The translations under genes and the position numbers were made by a program. DNA of 64,000 nucleotides, from the NCBI RefSeq assembly GCF_020616555.1, contig NZ_CP085173.1:4976001-5040000 (forward strand), in the 5' to 3' direction. Below the pieces are notes generated by a model that worked only from the letters and a program-made list of their open reading frames with translations, did no database searches and was not told where the DNA came from. Shown here piece by piece: positions 26,434-35,493 of the stretch (the first letter of the stretch is position 1; every line of letters begins with the position of its first letter). The stretch comes from Streptomyces longhuiensis. Lineage in GTDB: Bacteria > Actinomycetota > Actinomycetes > Streptomycetales > Streptomycetaceae.

Positions 26434-26540
26434 ACACGGTGGGAATGCGCGCCCCGTAGGATCCGTTGGGTGGGGTGAGAGTCCGGAGACGGACTCCCCC
26501 GGCAGTACGCAGCAGTCCCGCAGAGACGAGGAATCAAGCC

Positions 26541-27503
26541 GTGAGCGACGTCCGTAACGTGATCATCATCGGCTCCGGGCCCGCCGGCTACACGGCAGCC
26601 CTGTACACCGCGCGCGCGTCGCTGAAGCCGCTGGTGTTCGAGGGCGCTGTCACCGCGGGCGGTGCCCTGATGAACACCACCGAGGTGGAGAACTTCCCCG
26701 GCTTCCAGGACGGCATCATGGGCCCCGAGCTCATGGACAACATGCGCGCCCAGGCCGAGCGCTTCGGCGCCGAGCTGGTCCCGGACGACGTCATCTCCGT
26801 CGACCTGACGGGCGAGATCAAGACCGTCACCGACACGGCGGGCACCGTGTACCGCGCGAAGACCGTCATCGTCACGACCGGCTCCCAGCACCGCAAGCTC
26901 GGCCTGCCGAACGAGGACGCGCTCTCCGGTCGTGGCGTCTCCTGGTGCGCGACGTGCGACGGCTTCTTCTTCAAGGACCAGGACATCGCCGTGATCGGTG
27001 GCGGTGACACCGCGATGGAGGAGGCGACCTTCCTCTCCCGGTTCGCCAAGTCCGTGACGATCGTGCACCGCCGTGACACCCTGCGCGCCTCCAAGGCCAT
27101 GCAGGATCGCGCCTTCGCCGACCCGAAGATCAAGTTCGCCTGGGACAGCGAGATCGCCGAGGTCCACGGCGACCAGAAGCTCTCGCACCTGACGCTGCGC
27201 AACGTCAAGACGGGTGAGACCTCCGAGCTCCCGGTCACCGGCCTGTTCATCGCGATCGGCCACGACCCGCGCACCGAGCTCTTCAAGGGCCAGCTCGAGC
27301 TGGACGACGAGGGCTACCTGAAGGTCGAGGCCCCCTCGACGCGGACGAACCTGACCGGTGTCTTCGGTGCCGGTGACGTCGTCGACCACACCTACCGTCA
27401 GGCGATCACCGCGGCTGGCACCGGCTGCTCCGCCGCCCTGGACGCCGAGCGCTTCCTCGCCTCTCTCACCGACAGCGAGTCCGCCGCGGCCGCCACCGTC
27501 TGA
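26541..27503 (+). CDS. trxB: Thioredoxin reductase
   Basis: FAD/NADPH enzyme that reduces thioredoxin. The 320-residue protein has the FAD motif [19 protein letters not shown], the redox-active CATC in [13 protein letters not shown], and the NADPH motif [12 protein letters not shown] late FAD motif ([24 protein letters not shown]) is also present. The GTG at 26541 is chosen because it follows GAGGAA and begins the FAD fold. trxA follows 49 bp later, and the pair lies behind sigM-rsmA in the order conserved in actinomycetes. Confidence 0.97.
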   Translation: MSDVRNVIIIGSGPAGYTAALYTARASLKPLVFEGAVTAGGALMNTTEVENFPGFQDGIMGPELMDNMRAQAERFGAELVPDDVISVDLTGEIKTVTDTAGTVYRAKTVIVTTGSQHRKLGLPNEDALSGRGVSWCATCDGFFFKDQDIAVIGGGDTAMEEATFLSRFAKSVTIVHRRDTLRASKAMQDRAFADPKIKFAWDSEIAEVHGDQKLSHLTLRNVKTGETSELPVTGLFIAIGHDPRTELFKGQLELDDEGYLKVEAPSTRTNLTGVFGAGDVVDHTYRQAITAAGTGCSAALDAERFLASLTDSESAAAATV

Positions 27504-27552
27504 GAACTCACACCCGCCCCACCGCATCACCAAAGTAGCTAAGGAGCCCGCC

Positions 27553-27885
27553 GTGGCCGGCAACCTCAAGAACGTGACCGACGCTTCCTTCGACGAGGAC
27601 GTCCTCAAGAGCGACAAGCCCGTACTGGTGGACTTCTGGGCCGCCTGGTGCGGACCGTGCCGCCAGATCGCGCCGTCCCTCGAGGCGATCGCCGCCGAGT
27701 ACGGCGACAAGATCGAGGTCGTCAAGCTCAACATCGACGAGAACCCGGCCATCGCCGCGAAGTACGGCGTCATGTCGATCCCGACCCTGAACGTCTACCA
27801 GGGCGGCGAGGTCGCCAAGACCATCGTCGGCGCCAAGCCGAAGGCCGCCATCGTGCGCGACCTCGAGGACTTCATCGCCAACTGA
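27553..27885 (+). CDS. trxA: Thioredoxin
   Basis: Disulfide reductase of the cytoplasm and partner of TrxB. The 110-residue protein has active site WCGPC in FWAAWCGPCRQ, cis-proline block SIPTLNVYQGG, and a typical C-terminal helix. GTG 27553 follows AAGGAG with six-base spacing. It ends just before a parS site and a hairpin shared with the converging GNAT gene. Confidence 0.97.
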   Translation: MAGNLKNVTDASFDEDVLKSDKPVLVDFWAAWCGPCRQIAPSLEAIAAEYGDKIEVVKLNIDENPAIAAKYGVMSIPTLNVYQGGEVAKTIVGAKPKAAIVRDLEDFIAN

Positions 27886-27917
27886 TCGGCGATGCGGCTC
27901 CACGGCGGAGCGGCGAT

Positions 27918-27931
27918 GTTTCACGTGAAAC
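27918..27931. other. parS site (exact) after trxA
   Basis: Exact GTTTCACGTGAAAC, 32 bp after the trxA stop and four bases before a terminator stem. Confidence 0.95.
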
Positions 27932-27934
27932 ACG

Positions 27935-27964
27935 AACGGGCCAACCCAACTGGGTTGGCCCGTT
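27935..27964. terminator. Terminator between trxA and the GNAT gene
   Basis: Perfect 14-bp stem AACGGGCCAACCCA with a two-base centre, followed by T. The flanking genes converge. Confidence 0.8.
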
Positions 27965-27995
27965 TGCGTGACCGCCTCAACGGATGGATCGGGAC

Positions 27996-28613
27996 TCACA
28001 GGGGGCGGAGCGCCGGTTCCTTCTGCACTGCTCCGAGGAGCCGGTCAAGGGCGAGCTCGACGTCCTCCTTCCACGAGAGCGTCGTACGCAGCTCAAGGCG
28101 GAGGCGCGGATAGGAGGGGTGAGGCCGCACGGTCTTGAAGCCAACGGCCAGCAGATGGTCCGCGGGGAGCATGCAGGCCGGTTCCTTCCACTGCGCATCG
28201 CCGAACGCCTCGATCGCCTTGAATCCCCTCCGCAGCAGATCCTTGGCGACGGTCTGCACCATCACCCGGCCGAGCCCTTGGCCCTGATAGCCGGGCATGA
28301 TCCACGCCGTCATCAGCTGCACGGCGTCGGGGGAGACCGGACTCGTGGGAAAGGCAGTGGAGCGGGGGACATACGCCGGCGGCGCGTAGAGCACGAAGCC
28401 GACCGGGACATCGTCCACGTAGACGACCCGGCCGCAGGAACCCCATTCCAGGAGGACAGCCGAAATCCAGCCCTCCTTCTCCAGCTCCGGAGTGCCTGCC
28501 TTCAGCGCGGCTTGGCCGCTGACCGGATCCAGCTCCCAGAAGACACACGACCGGCAACGGTTGGGAAGGTCCGGAAGGTTGTCCAGTGTGAGCGGTACGA
28601 GCCGACGCCCCAT
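27996..28613 (-). CDS. GNAT family N-acetyltransferase
   Basis: 205 residues with the acetyl-CoA loop QGQGLGRVMVQ after the strand AVQLMTAWIMPGY, typical of GNAT enzymes. An N-terminal segment has cysteines (NRCRSCVFWE), and further cysteines occur later. The ATG at 28613 follows GTGAGGAA. In mycobacteria this place beside trxA and parB holds cwlM and an acetyltransferase; here only the acetyltransferase is seen. The substrate is unknown. Confidence 0.85.
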   Translation of the reverse strand: MGRRLVPLTLDNLPDLPNRCRSCVFWELDPVSGQAALKAGTPELEKEGWISAVLLEWGSCGRVVYVDDVPVGFVLYAPPAYVPRSTAFPTSPVSPDAVQLMTAWIMPGYQGQGLGRVMVQTVAKDLLRRGFKAIEAFGDAQWKEPACMLPADHLLAVGFKTVRPHPSYPRLRLELRTTLSWKEDVELALDRLLGAVQKEPALRPL

Positions 28614-28759
28614 GAAGGCAGTTCCTCACTTCCTTCGCCCGCCGCGTCACGGGCGGCTGTCAGAGCGCTCCGTTCCTTGAGCAGGCTGCCGACGAAACCG
28701 CCGACCGCGCCCAGCCCGAGACCCGCGGTCATCAGCCCGGCACGACTGACCGATTGCAT
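28502..28759 (-). CDS. Possible small membrane protein overlapping the GNAT start
   Basis: 85-codon frame with a good ribosome site (GGGAGG, about six bases before ATG 28759) and a Gly-rich hydrophobic N-terminus (AGLMTAGLGLGAVGGFVGSLL). It overlaps the GNAT gene by 112 bp in another frame of the same strand. Only the first 48 or so residues lie outside that overlap, so the C-terminal part may be accidental. Coupling to the GNAT gene is possible. No family recognised. Confidence 0.4.
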   Translation of the reverse strand: MQSVSRAGLMTAGLGLGAVGGFVGSLLKERSALTAARDAAGEGSEELPSWGVGSYRSHWTTFRTFPTVAGRVSSGSWIRSAAKPR

Positions 28760-28853
28760 GACCCGCCTCCCGTGTGAGGTGACTTTGAGGGGTGCGCTCT
28801 TCCCTGTCGCATCGTATCCACGAAGCGATTCCATCGATACCGACAGAAAGCAA

Positions 28854-28896
28854 AGAGCAGGCCGTGTTCCGGTACACACCGGACACGGCCTGCTCT
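28854..28896 (-). terminator. Terminator of parAB
   Basis: AGAGCAGGCCGTG... stem of 19-20 bp with one bulged T and an ACAC loop, 39 bp downstream of the parB stop. Confidence 0.8.
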
Positions 28897-28934
28897 CGTG
28901 AGACTTGCGTCGAACGGGGCGAACCCCAGTTCTC

Positions 28935-30038
28935 CTATCCCTCGTTCTCCTGGTCCTCGTCCTCCGTCGCTGCATGCTGGAGGACGGGTCCCTCACCCGG
29001 AGCGAGCTGACCGAGGATGCGCTCCAGATCGTCCATCGAGGCGAACTCGACGACGATCTTGCCCTTCTTCTGCCCGAGGTCGACCTTCACCCGCGTCTCG
29101 AACCGGTCGGACAGGCGCGTGGCGAGCTCGCTGAGCGCCGGCGAGAGACGAGTCCCGGCCCTCGGCCCCTTGGCGCGCGCCGTGCTCGTCGGACGTGAGC
29201 CCATCAGGGTCACGATCTCCTCGACGGCCCGCACCGAGAGCCCCTCGGCAACGATCCGGTGAGCGAGACGGTCCTGCTCCTCCGAGTCCTCCACGGAGAG
29301 CAGGGCACGCGCATGGCCGGCCGACAGCACGCCCGCGGCCACCCGGCGCTGAACAGCGGGAGAGAGCTTCAGGAGCCGCAGCGTGTTGGATACCTGCGGC
29401 CGCGAACGCCCGATCCGGTCGGCCAGCTGGTCGTGCGTGCAGTTGAAGTCCTTCAGCAACTGGTCGTAGGCGGCGGCCTCTTCCAGCGGGTTCAGCTGAG
29501 CGCGGTGCAGGTTCTCCAGGAGCGCGTCGAGGAGAAGCTTCTCGTCGTCCGTAGCCCGGACGATCGCGGGAATGCGCTCCAGACCGGCCTCGCGGCAGGC
29601 ACGCCAGCGACGCTCACCCATGATGAGCTCGAAGCGCGACGAGCTCAGCTGCCGTACGACGACGGGCTGGAGAAGCCCGACTTCCTTGATCGAGGTGACG
29701 AGCTCGCCGAGGGCGTCCTCGTCGAACACCTCGCGCGGCTGACGCGGGTTGGGCGTGATGGCGTCAATCGGAAGCTCGGCGAAGTACGCTCCCGCCGGCG
29801 CTTCCGGAGCGTCCACCGACCCGCCGAACAAGTCCTCTGTCTCATGTGAAGCCTGGGGCTGCGGAAGCGAGGCGACCTTCGCTGCCGCCACTCCGCGCTC
29901 CGCCGTCAGGACAGGCCCGGCGGAAGGCGAGCCGGAGGCACCGCCCATCGGGCTGCCCGGTGCCGTCTTGTCAGGGGTGGGGGCTGCTGGAATCAGTGCG
30001 CCGAGGCCACGGCCCAGTCCCCTCCGTCGCTCGCTCAC
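28935..30038 (-). CDS. parB: Chromosome partitioning protein ParB
   Basis: CTPase/DNA-binding protein that loads at parS and spreads to form the origin segregation complex. In the 367-residue protein the N-terminal ParA-interacting segment is [14 protein letters not shown]. The ParB/Srx domain has [34 protein letters not shown] and [13 protein letters not shown]. The HTH is [14 protein letters not shown] plus [22 protein letters not shown], with a C-terminal dimerisation domain ([29 protein letters not shown]; here the key part is [18 protein letters not shown]). GTG 30038 overlaps the parA stop as GTGA. Nine exact parS sites lie in this window. Confidence 0.97.
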   Translation of the reverse strand: MSERRRGLGRGLGALIPAAPTPDKTAPGSPMGGASGSPSAGPVLTAERGVAAAKVASLPQPQASHETEDLFGGSVDAPEAPAGAYFAELPIDAITPNPRQPREVFDEDALGELVTSIKEVGLLQPVVVRQLSSSRFELIMGERRWRACREAGLERIPAIVRATDDEKLLLDALLENLHRAQLNPLEEAAAYDQLLKDFNCTHDQLADRIGRSRPQVSNTLRLLKLSPAVQRRVAAGVLSAGHARALLSVEDSEEQDRLAHRIVAEGLSVRAVEEIVTLMGSRPTSTARAKGPRAGTRLSPALSELATRLSDRFETRVKVDLGQKKGKIVVEFASMDDLERILGQLAPGEGPVLQHAATEDEDQENEG

Positions 30039-31111
30039 TGGATACCCTCCACCGTGCTGTGCTGGTCAAGTTGAGTGCCCGTATGGGCGTGCTGAGCGTC
30101 GTAGCGGATACCGACCCCGCGCAGCGCCATCTCCCGCGCCGCCTCGAGATAGGAGAGAGCGCCGCTCGACCCCGGATCGTAGGTGAGCACCGTCTGCCCA
30201 TAGCTAGGGGCCTCGGAAATGCGCACGGAGCGCGGAATGCTCGTCCGCAGGACCTCTTCGCCGAAGTGGCTCCGAACCTCGTCGGCGACCTGGGACGCCA
30301 GCCGGGTGCGGCCGTCGTACATCGTGAGCAGGATCGTCGACACGTGCAGATCAGGGTTCAGATGCCCGCGCACCAGATCCACGTTGCGCAGGAGCTGACC
30401 CAGGCCCTCCAGCGCGTAGTACTCGCACTGGATCGGGATCAGTACCTCGGCGCCGGCGACCAGGGCGTTGACCGTCAGCAGGCCGAGCGACGGAGGGCAG
30501 TCGATGAGGATGTAGTCCAAGGGCTGCTCATACGCCTGGATCGCGCGCTGCAGCCTGCTCTCGCGTGCCACCAGCGAGACCAGCTCGATCTCCGCACCGG
30601 CGAGATCGATGGTGGCGGGGGCGCAGAAAAGGCCCTCCACATCGACCACGGGCTGTACGACTTCGGAGAGCGGCTTGCTCTCGACCAACACGTCGTAGAT
30701 CGAAGGGACTTCGGCGTGGTGGTCGATACCCAGAGCCGTGGAGGCGTTGCCCTGCGGATCCAGGTCGATCACCAGCACGCGGGCACCGTGCAGCGCCAGC
30801 GAGGCGGCAAGGTTGACCGTTGTCGTGGTCTTGCCGACCCCGCCCTTCTGGTTGGCAACCACCATGACGCGGGTCTGCTCAGGTCGCGGCAGGCCCTCGC
30901 CTGCGCGACCAAGGGCTTCTACCGCCAGCTGGGCAGCACGACCGATAGGGGTGTCGTCCATCGGAGGCGGTGTTTCACGTGAAACATCCTCCCCCACCGA
31001 CTCGGTACGGGGACCGGGGACCGGATCGGTCATCGGTCCCGCGATGTTGGCGTCGGACCGCAAGGATTCACTCTCCTCGACTTCAGGCTCGCAATGAACA
31101 GAGCCTCCCAT
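30035..31111 (-). CDS. parA: Chromosome partitioning ATPase ParA
   Basis: Walker ATPase that with ParB segregates chromosomes, especially during sporulation. Deviant Walker A is [21 protein letters not shown], then [13 protein letters not shown] and [17 protein letters not shown] disordered N-terminus of about 90 residues precedes the ATPase. The start is uncertain: ATG 31111 gives 358 residues; ATG 31033 and 30964 are shorter in-frame choices, and the frame is open further upstream. An exact parS (30972-30985) lies in the N-terminal segment, encoding Val-Ser-Arg-Glu-Thr. It overlaps parB by four bases. Confidence 0.93.
   Translation of the reverse strand: MGGSVHCEPEVEESESLRSDANIAGPMTDPVPGPRTESVGEDVSRETPPPMDDTPIGRAAQLAVEALGRAGEGLPRPEQTRVMVVANQKGGVGKTTTTVNLAASLALHGARVLVIDLDPQGNASTALGIDHHAEVPSIYDVLVESKPLSEVVQPVVDVEGLFCAPATIDLAGAEIELVSLVARESRLQRAIQAYEQPLDYILIDCPPSLGLLTVNALVAGAEVLIPIQCEYYALEGLGQLLRNVDLVRGHLNPDLHVSTILLTMYDGRTRLASQVADEVRSHFGEEVLRTSIPRSVRISEAPSYGQTVLTYDPGSSGALSYLEAAREMALRGVGIRYDAQHAHTGTQLDQHSTVEGIQ
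30972..30985. other. parS site (exact) inside parA
   Basis: Exact GTTTCACGTGAAAC in the 5' coding region of parA (or its leader if a shorter start is used), read as VSRET. Confidence 0.95.
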
Positions 31112-31269
31112 GCTTTCGGGGTCGTGAACCAGCGAGGCCCTGTCTTCTGTGGAGGAAACGGCCTCTGTGGACAACTCCGTGCCCGATTCGAGGGATCCGA
31201 GAGGCCTACGGTCGCGGGGTGCAGCCGCGGCGCGACCGCGACTGATGATGCCATGCAGCAGTGAGCGAC

Positions 31270-31283
31270 GTTTCACGTGAAAC
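31270..31283. other. parS site (exact) upstream of parA
   Basis: Exact GTTTCACGTGAAAC about 160 bp before the chosen parA start. It is the exact parS nearest to oriC in this window. Confidence 0.95.
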
Positions 31284-31494
31284 ACGATGCACCGCAGCCC
31301 GGTCGGCACCCGTGCGACACCCCGACATACATACGTTTGGCAGGTTTCACGGGGCACGGGCCACCGTCAGGACGGATCAGCGACAACCCGCCGACGCCCT
31401 CGGCGCCATGCAGTACGCGAGCTGCCGACACCAGACGCTGTAGAACCACGAGACAAGCGTCACCTCAAAATCGATCGCAGCTCAGATAAAAGCA

Positions 31495-31529
31495 ATGGCC
31501 GCTCAGGTCCCGAGGACCCGAGCGGCCAT
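31495..31529 (-). terminator. Terminator of the rpmH-rsmG gene block
   Basis: ATGGCCGCTC and GGTCC, three-base loop, GGACC and GAGCGGCCAT with one A/C mismatch. On the minus strand it is followed by TTGCTTTTATC. Confidence 0.85.
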
Positions 31530-31590
31530 CACCGCGAGAAACGCACTGTCGCCTAGAACACAGCAGACGCCTCGAAGAGAAGGAGCAACA

Positions 31591-32307
31591 TCAGCGTCGA
31601 CGCCGGACCCGCCCGACGCGAGCCGCCTTGGCGCGCTTCGCGGCGAAGCGCACACCGCCGGGGCTCTCCCCGACCTCGACACGCACCACGGTCGAGAGCG
31701 GATCCACCACGCCCTCGCCGACGTGAAGCACCGAAGTGGCCACCGCGCCGAGCTTGCTCAGGGCAGCCCCCGCGCTCTTGACCTCTTCCTCGGCGGTGTC
31801 GCCCTTGAGGGCCAGCATCTCGCCGTACGGCCGCAGCAGAGGGACGCCCCACGCCGCGAGACGGTCCAGCGGAGCGACAGCGCGCGCCGTCACCACGTGG
31901 ACGGGAGTCAGCTTGCCGAGGACCTCTTCGGCGCGGCCTCGGACCACGGTCACATGGTCGAGGCCGAGGAGCTCGACGACCTCGGTGAGGAAGGTCGTGC
32001 GCCGCAGCAGCGGCTCCAGGAGCGTGATCTTCAGGTCGGGCCGTACCAGGGCCAGCGGGATACCGGGCAGGCCGGCACCGGAGCCCACGTCGCACACGGT
32101 GACGCCCTCCGGTACGACCTCGGACAGCACGGCGCAGTTCAGGATGTGCCGCTCCCACAGCCGGGGAACTTCCCGGGGACCGATGAGACCACGCTGCACC
32201 CCCGCGTCGGCCAGCAGCTCCGCGTATCGGACCGCGTCCGTGTAGCGCTCGCCGAATACCGCTCGGGCCTGTTCAGGAGCCGGGGGAAGCTCTGCTGCCT
32301 CCGTCAC
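31591..32307 (-). CDS. rsmG: 16S rRNA (guanine-N7) methyltransferase RsmG (GidB)
   Basis: Methylates 16S rRNA at the G527 position; loss gives low-level streptomycin resistance in many bacteria. The 238-residue protein has SAM motif VCDVGSGAGLPGIPLALVRPD, with LLEPLLRRTTFLTEVVELLGL and VVTARAVAPLDRLAAWGVPLL, all GidB signatures. It has a basic C-terminal tail. GTG 32307 follows AAGGACGG. It is the last gene of the leftward rpmH-rnpA-yidD-yidC-jag-rsmG block. Confidence 0.96.
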   Translation of the reverse strand: MTEAAELPPAPEQARAVFGERYTDAVRYAELLADAGVQRGLIGPREVPRLWERHILNCAVLSEVVPEGVTVCDVGSGAGLPGIPLALVRPDLKITLLEPLLRRTTFLTEVVELLGLDHVTVVRGRAEEVLGKLTPVHVVTARAVAPLDRLAAWGVPLLRPYGEMLALKGDTAEEEVKSAGAALSKLGAVATSVLHVGEGVVDPLSTVVRVEVGESPGGVRFAAKRAKAARVGRVRRRR

Positions 32308-32413
32308 GTGGACCGTCCTTCCGTACCGCGCTACCGCGTTGGGTGGCTGACTATCAGGCTGACAAAGATCGGCCCCGCCTGCGAACAGACGGGGCCGTAG
32401 AGCAACGTACCGC

Positions 32414-32926
32414 TCAGGCAGGGAGCACGACGACGAAGCGCTGCGGCTCCTCGCCCTCGGACTCGCTGCGCAGGCCGGCGGCCTTGACCGCGTCGTGGAC
32501 GACCTTGCGCTCGAAGGGCGTCATCGGGTCGAGCTTGACCGGCTCGCCGTTGCTCTTCACCTCGGCCGCGGTCTTGGCGCCCAGCTCGGAGAGCTCCGCA
32601 CGCTTCTTCGCCCGGTAACCGGCGATGTCCAGCATGAGGCGGCTGCGGTCCCCGGTCTCCCGGTGGACCGCCAGGCGGGTCAGCTCCTGGAGGGCCTCGA
32701 GGACCTCACCGTCACGGCCGACCAGCTTCTGCAGGTCGCGGGTGGACGCGTCGCTGACGATCGAGACGGCGGCGCGGTCGGCCTCGACGTCCATGTCGAT
32801 GTCGCCGTCGAGGTCGGCGATGTCGAGCAGACCCTCGAGGTAGTCCGCCGCAATCTCGCCTTCCTGCTCGAGGCGAGTCAGGGTGTCGCTGCCCTCAGGA
32901 GCGGCGGAGGTGGTGCCTTCCGTCAC
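32414..32926 (-). CDS. Jag-like KH/R3H RNA-binding protein
   Basis: 170 residues. An acidic N-terminus is followed by a KH-type domain (LQKLVGRDGEVLEALQELTRLAVHRETG) and an R3H domain with MTPFERKVVHDAVKAAG. It corresponds to Jag/KhpB, the usual partner gene of yidC; a role in RNA binding and envelope control is known from other bacteria. GTG 32924-32926 follows AAGGAG. It lies 15 bases after yidC. Confidence 0.93.
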   Translation of the reverse strand: MTEGTTSAAPEGSDTLTRLEQEGEIAADYLEGLLDIADLDGDIDMDVEADRAAVSIVSDASTRDLQKLVGRDGEVLEALQELTRLAVHRETGDRSRLMLDIAGYRAKKRAELSELGAKTAAEVKSNGEPVKLDPMTPFERKVVHDAVKAAGLRSESEGEEPQRFVVVLPA

Positions 32927-32941
32927 GGGATGGACTCCTTC

Positions 32942-34231
32942 TTACTTCTTGGACGGGGACTTGGGCCGCTGCGGGCCCTTGCGCTGTCCGGACTTGGCTT
33001 TGCTGCGGGCAGGGGTGCCGGAAGCGGGCTTGCCACCGGCCGGCTTGGCCTCGGGCTTGGCGTCTCCCGCCTCGTCCTTCTTCTCGAGGGACGTGGGCTC
33101 TGGCGCGTCGGACTCGTCCTTGGCCGCGCCCTGGGCGGTGCCGTGCTGGCGCTGCGACTTGGACTGGCGCTTGGGCTGCTGCCGCTTCGGCGCACCGCCC
33201 GTCGTCTGAGTCCCGTCCTCGTCCTCGGTCAGGGTGCCGGCCGTGCTCTTGATGACCGTTCCGTCGGCCTGGGCGGCGAGGTTCACCTTGGTCAGGCCGT
33301 TGATGAACTTGCGCTCGAACTCGTTGCGCTCGCGCCCCTTGGCGACGATCGCCTTGACGACGGCGCGCTCGCGGCGGTTACGCGTCTTCTCGGAGTGCGA
33401 GACGTGCTTGAGCAGGCGCTCCAGGAACGCGGCCTGCGCCTTGCTGCCCGGGGTCGGGTTCTGGCGGATGACGTACATCTGCTGGCCCATGGTCCACACG
33501 TTGGTGGTCAGCCAGTAGACGAGAACACCGACCGGGAAGTTGATGCCGAAGACGGCGAACATGACCGGGAAGACGTACATCAGCATCTTCTGCTGCTGCA
33601 TGAACGGCGTCTTGACCGTCATGTCGACGTTCTTCGTCATCAGCTGGCGCTGCGTGTAGAACTGCGACGCCGACATCAGGACGATCATGATCGCGGTGAC
33701 GACGCGGACGTCGGTCAGCGAGGCACCGAGCGAGGCGACCTTGTCGGCACTGTCGGTGAACTTGGCCGCGAGCGGAGCGCCGAAGATGTGCGCCTTACGC
33801 GCGCTCGCGAGCAGATCGTCGTTGATGACGCCGATCGTGGTGCCCGTCGCGATGCCGTTGAGCACGTGGTACAGGGCGAAGAAGAACGGCGACTGCGCCA
33901 GGATGGGAAGGCACGAGGAGAGCGGGTTGGTACCCGTCTCCTTGTACAGCTTCATCATCTCTTCGGACTGGCGCTGCTTGTCGTTCTTGTAGCGCTCCTG
34001 GATCTTCTTCATCTCGGGCTGCAGCGTCTGCATCGCCCGAGTGGCCTTGATCTGCTTCACAAAGAGCGGGATCAGGCAGATACGGATCAGGATCACCAGG
34101 GACACGATGGACAGGCCCCAGGCCCAGCCCGTGTCAGGGCCGAAGATCGCCCCGTACAACGAGTGGAACTGGACGATGACCCAAGAAACTGGTGTCGTGA
34201 TGAAGCTGAAAAAACCGGCAATCGTGTCCAC
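32942..34231 (-). CDS. yidC: Membrane protein insertase YidC
   Basis: Inserts and folds inner-membrane proteins, alone or with Sec. The 429-residue protein has five membrane segments, starting [22 protein letters not shown]. Typical blocks are [40 protein letters not shown] and [24 protein letters not shown] basic, lysine-rich cytoplasmic tail of about 130 residues is typical of actinomycetes and may contact ribosomes. GTG 34231 follows AAGGAG and lies three bases after the yidD stop. Confidence 0.97.
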   Translation of the reverse strand: MDTIAGFFSFITTPVSWVIVQFHSLYGAIFGPDTGWAWGLSIVSLVILIRICLIPLFVKQIKATRAMQTLQPEMKKIQERYKNDKQRQSEEMMKLYKETGTNPLSSCLPILAQSPFFFALYHVLNGIATGTTIGVINDDLLASARKAHIFGAPLAAKFTDSADKVASLGASLTDVRVVTAIMIVLMSASQFYTQRQLMTKNVDMTVKTPFMQQQKMLMYVFPVMFAVFGINFPVGVLVYWLTTNVWTMGQQMYVIRQNPTPGSKAQAAFLERLLKHVSHSEKTRNRRERAVVKAIVAKGRERNEFERKFINGLTKVNLAAQADGTVIKSTAGTLTEDEDGTQTTGGAPKRQQPKRQSKSQRQHGTAQGAAKDESDAPEPTSLEKKDEAGDAKPEAKPAGGKPASGTPARSKAKSGQRKGPQRPKSPSKK

Positions 34232-34234
34232 TAA

Positions 34235-34594
34235 TCAGGCTCCTTGAGCATGGGACGGGGTCTCGGCGGCGGGGCTCGAGGGGCTGGTGTGGCCACACTC
34301 TGAAGGCGCGCCGGCGGCGGAAGGCCCGCCCTTGCGTTCGCGCCAGGCGTTACGCAGCATTTCGTGCCACCGCGGACGCTTGCGCGGCGGAACGTGGTCG
34401 ACACCGCCGAGCGACCACGGGTTGCACCGGAGGATGCGCCAGGCGGTGAGAGCTGTTCCCTTGATCGCACCGTGACGGTCGATCGCTGTGAAGCCGTAGT
34501 GGGAACACGACGGGTAGTACTTGCACACAGGCCCCAGCAGAGGGCTGATGGTCCACTGGTAGAGCTTGATCAAGGCAAGCAGCGGGTATTTCAT
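34235..34594 (-). CDS. yidD: Membrane protein insertion efficiency factor YidD
   Basis: 119 residues with the family signature [23 protein letters not shown] and [23 protein letters not shown] longer, low-complexity C-terminal tail of about 40 residues (Ser/Pro/Ala) is added. It assists YidC-dependent insertion at the membrane. ATG 34594 overlaps the rnpA stop (ATGA). Confidence 0.95.
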   Translation of the reverse strand: MKYPLLALIKLYQWTISPLLGPVCKYYPSCSHYGFTAIDRHGAIKGTALTAWRILRCNPWSLGGVDHVPPRKRPRWHEMLRNAWRERKGGPSAAGAPSECGHTSPSSPAAETPSHAQGA

Positions 34595-34962
34595 CGCGCG
34601 CCCCCTCCCAGCAGCCGCTGAAGGGCGGCATCCAGGTCTCGGGCCAGCTGTGCATGGTCGGCGTCACCCGCGCCGGGCAACGCACGTACGACTACCAGGC
34701 TACCGGGGGACAACAGTGCGAGTCGGTCGCGCATGAGGTGGCGAAGCCTGCGCTTCACCGCGTTACGTACGACAGCTCCACCGACTGCCTTGCTCACGAC
34801 GAAACCCGCACGCGTCGGGGGAACGCTCTCCCCAGGCGCGTGCGGGTCCGTTGCACCGCTACGTAGATGGACGACGAGGAGCGGGCGACCAGCCCGGCGT
34901 CCTCGGCGTACCGCGGTCGCGAAGTCTTCGCGCCGCCTCAGCCGATTCTCGGTAGGCAGCAC
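34591..34962 (-). CDS. rnpA: Ribonuclease P protein component
   Basis: Basic protein cofactor of RNase P, which matures tRNA 5' ends. The 123-residue protein starts [22 protein letters not shown] and has the RNR-type signature [24 protein letters not shown] 34962 is 18 bases downstream of the rpmH stop, the classic rpmH-rnpA pair. Confidence 0.97.
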   Translation of the reverse strand: MLPTENRLRRREDFATAVRRGRRAGRPLLVVHLRSGATDPHAPGESVPPTRAGFVVSKAVGGAVVRNAVKRRLRHLMRDRLALLSPGSLVVVRALPGAGDADHAQLARDLDAALQRLLGGGAR

Positions 34963-34980
34963 GTCATGACCTGTACGCGA

Positions 34981-35118
34981 TCAGGCGGACAGGCTTGCGC
35001 GACCCTTGCCACGGCGGTTCGCGAGAATCGCGCGGCCGGCACGGGTGCGCATCCGCAGGCGGAAGCCGTGGGTCTTGGCGCGACGACGGTTGTTCGGCTG
35101 GAAGGTGCGCTTGCTCAC
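34981..35118 (-). CDS. rpmH: 50S ribosomal protein L34
   Basis: 45 residues: starts [20 protein letters not shown], continues [18 protein letters not shown], and ends ASLSA, an exact L34 pattern. GTG at 35116-35118, TGA at 34981-34983. It is divergent from dnaA and leads the leftward rnpA-yidD-yidC-jag-rsmG block. Confidence 0.97.
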   Translation of the reverse strand: MSKRTFQPNNRRRAKTHGFRLRMRTRAGRAILANRRGKGRASLSA

Positions 35119-35493
35119 TCGGGGGCTCCAGAAATGATCGTGTAGTGGCGGGACATCGCCTGGCTGTCACCGTGCGCCCACGAGAAGCTCGCGTATACGC
35201 ACCGAGTGCACCGCTTCACAATCACAGATCGTGATCTTTGCCCATCGGAGGCAGGCGGCAGCAGCCATCGACAACTCGACCTGGTCACGGTACGCGCGGC
35301 TACGCCATCCGGTCAAACCGGCATCGGGTGAGGGACACTGTGCACAGCCTGTGGACAACAACTTGAACCGCACCGCTTGCCCTGACTACCGTGGCTGAAC
35401 TCCGATTCGTTCCCTTCTCACCGCCCCACCCCGATTTTCTTCCGACCCGTCCCAGAACCACACCTTCGTGGGACCTGCGAGAGAGCGTGCCCT
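35119..35493. promoter_or_regulatory. rpmH-dnaA divergent promoter region with DnaA boxes
   Basis: A 375-bp spacer. It holds TGTGCACAG (35339-35347) and an exact minus-strand DnaA box TGTGGACAA (35350-35358), about 135 bp before dnaA. DnaA boxes at the dnaA promoter are known to mediate autoregulation in Streptomyces; their use here is inference. Divergent promoters for rpmH and dnaA must lie here. Confidence 0.7.

Larger units (their letters stand above)
31112..31590. promoter_or_regulatory. parA-rsmG spacer with parS and DnaA box
   Basis: This 480-bp gene-free stretch contains an exact DnaA box on the minus strand (TGTGGACAA at 31166-31174), an exact parS (31270-31283) and the rsmG terminator. 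The parAB promoters must lie here. I cannot identify -10/-35 elements with confidence. Confidence 0.6.

Noticed and set aside
29839..29852. parS-like GTCTCATGTGAAGC inside parB
   Set aside because: Three mismatches to the 14-bp site, including loss of the central CACGTG core; likely chance.
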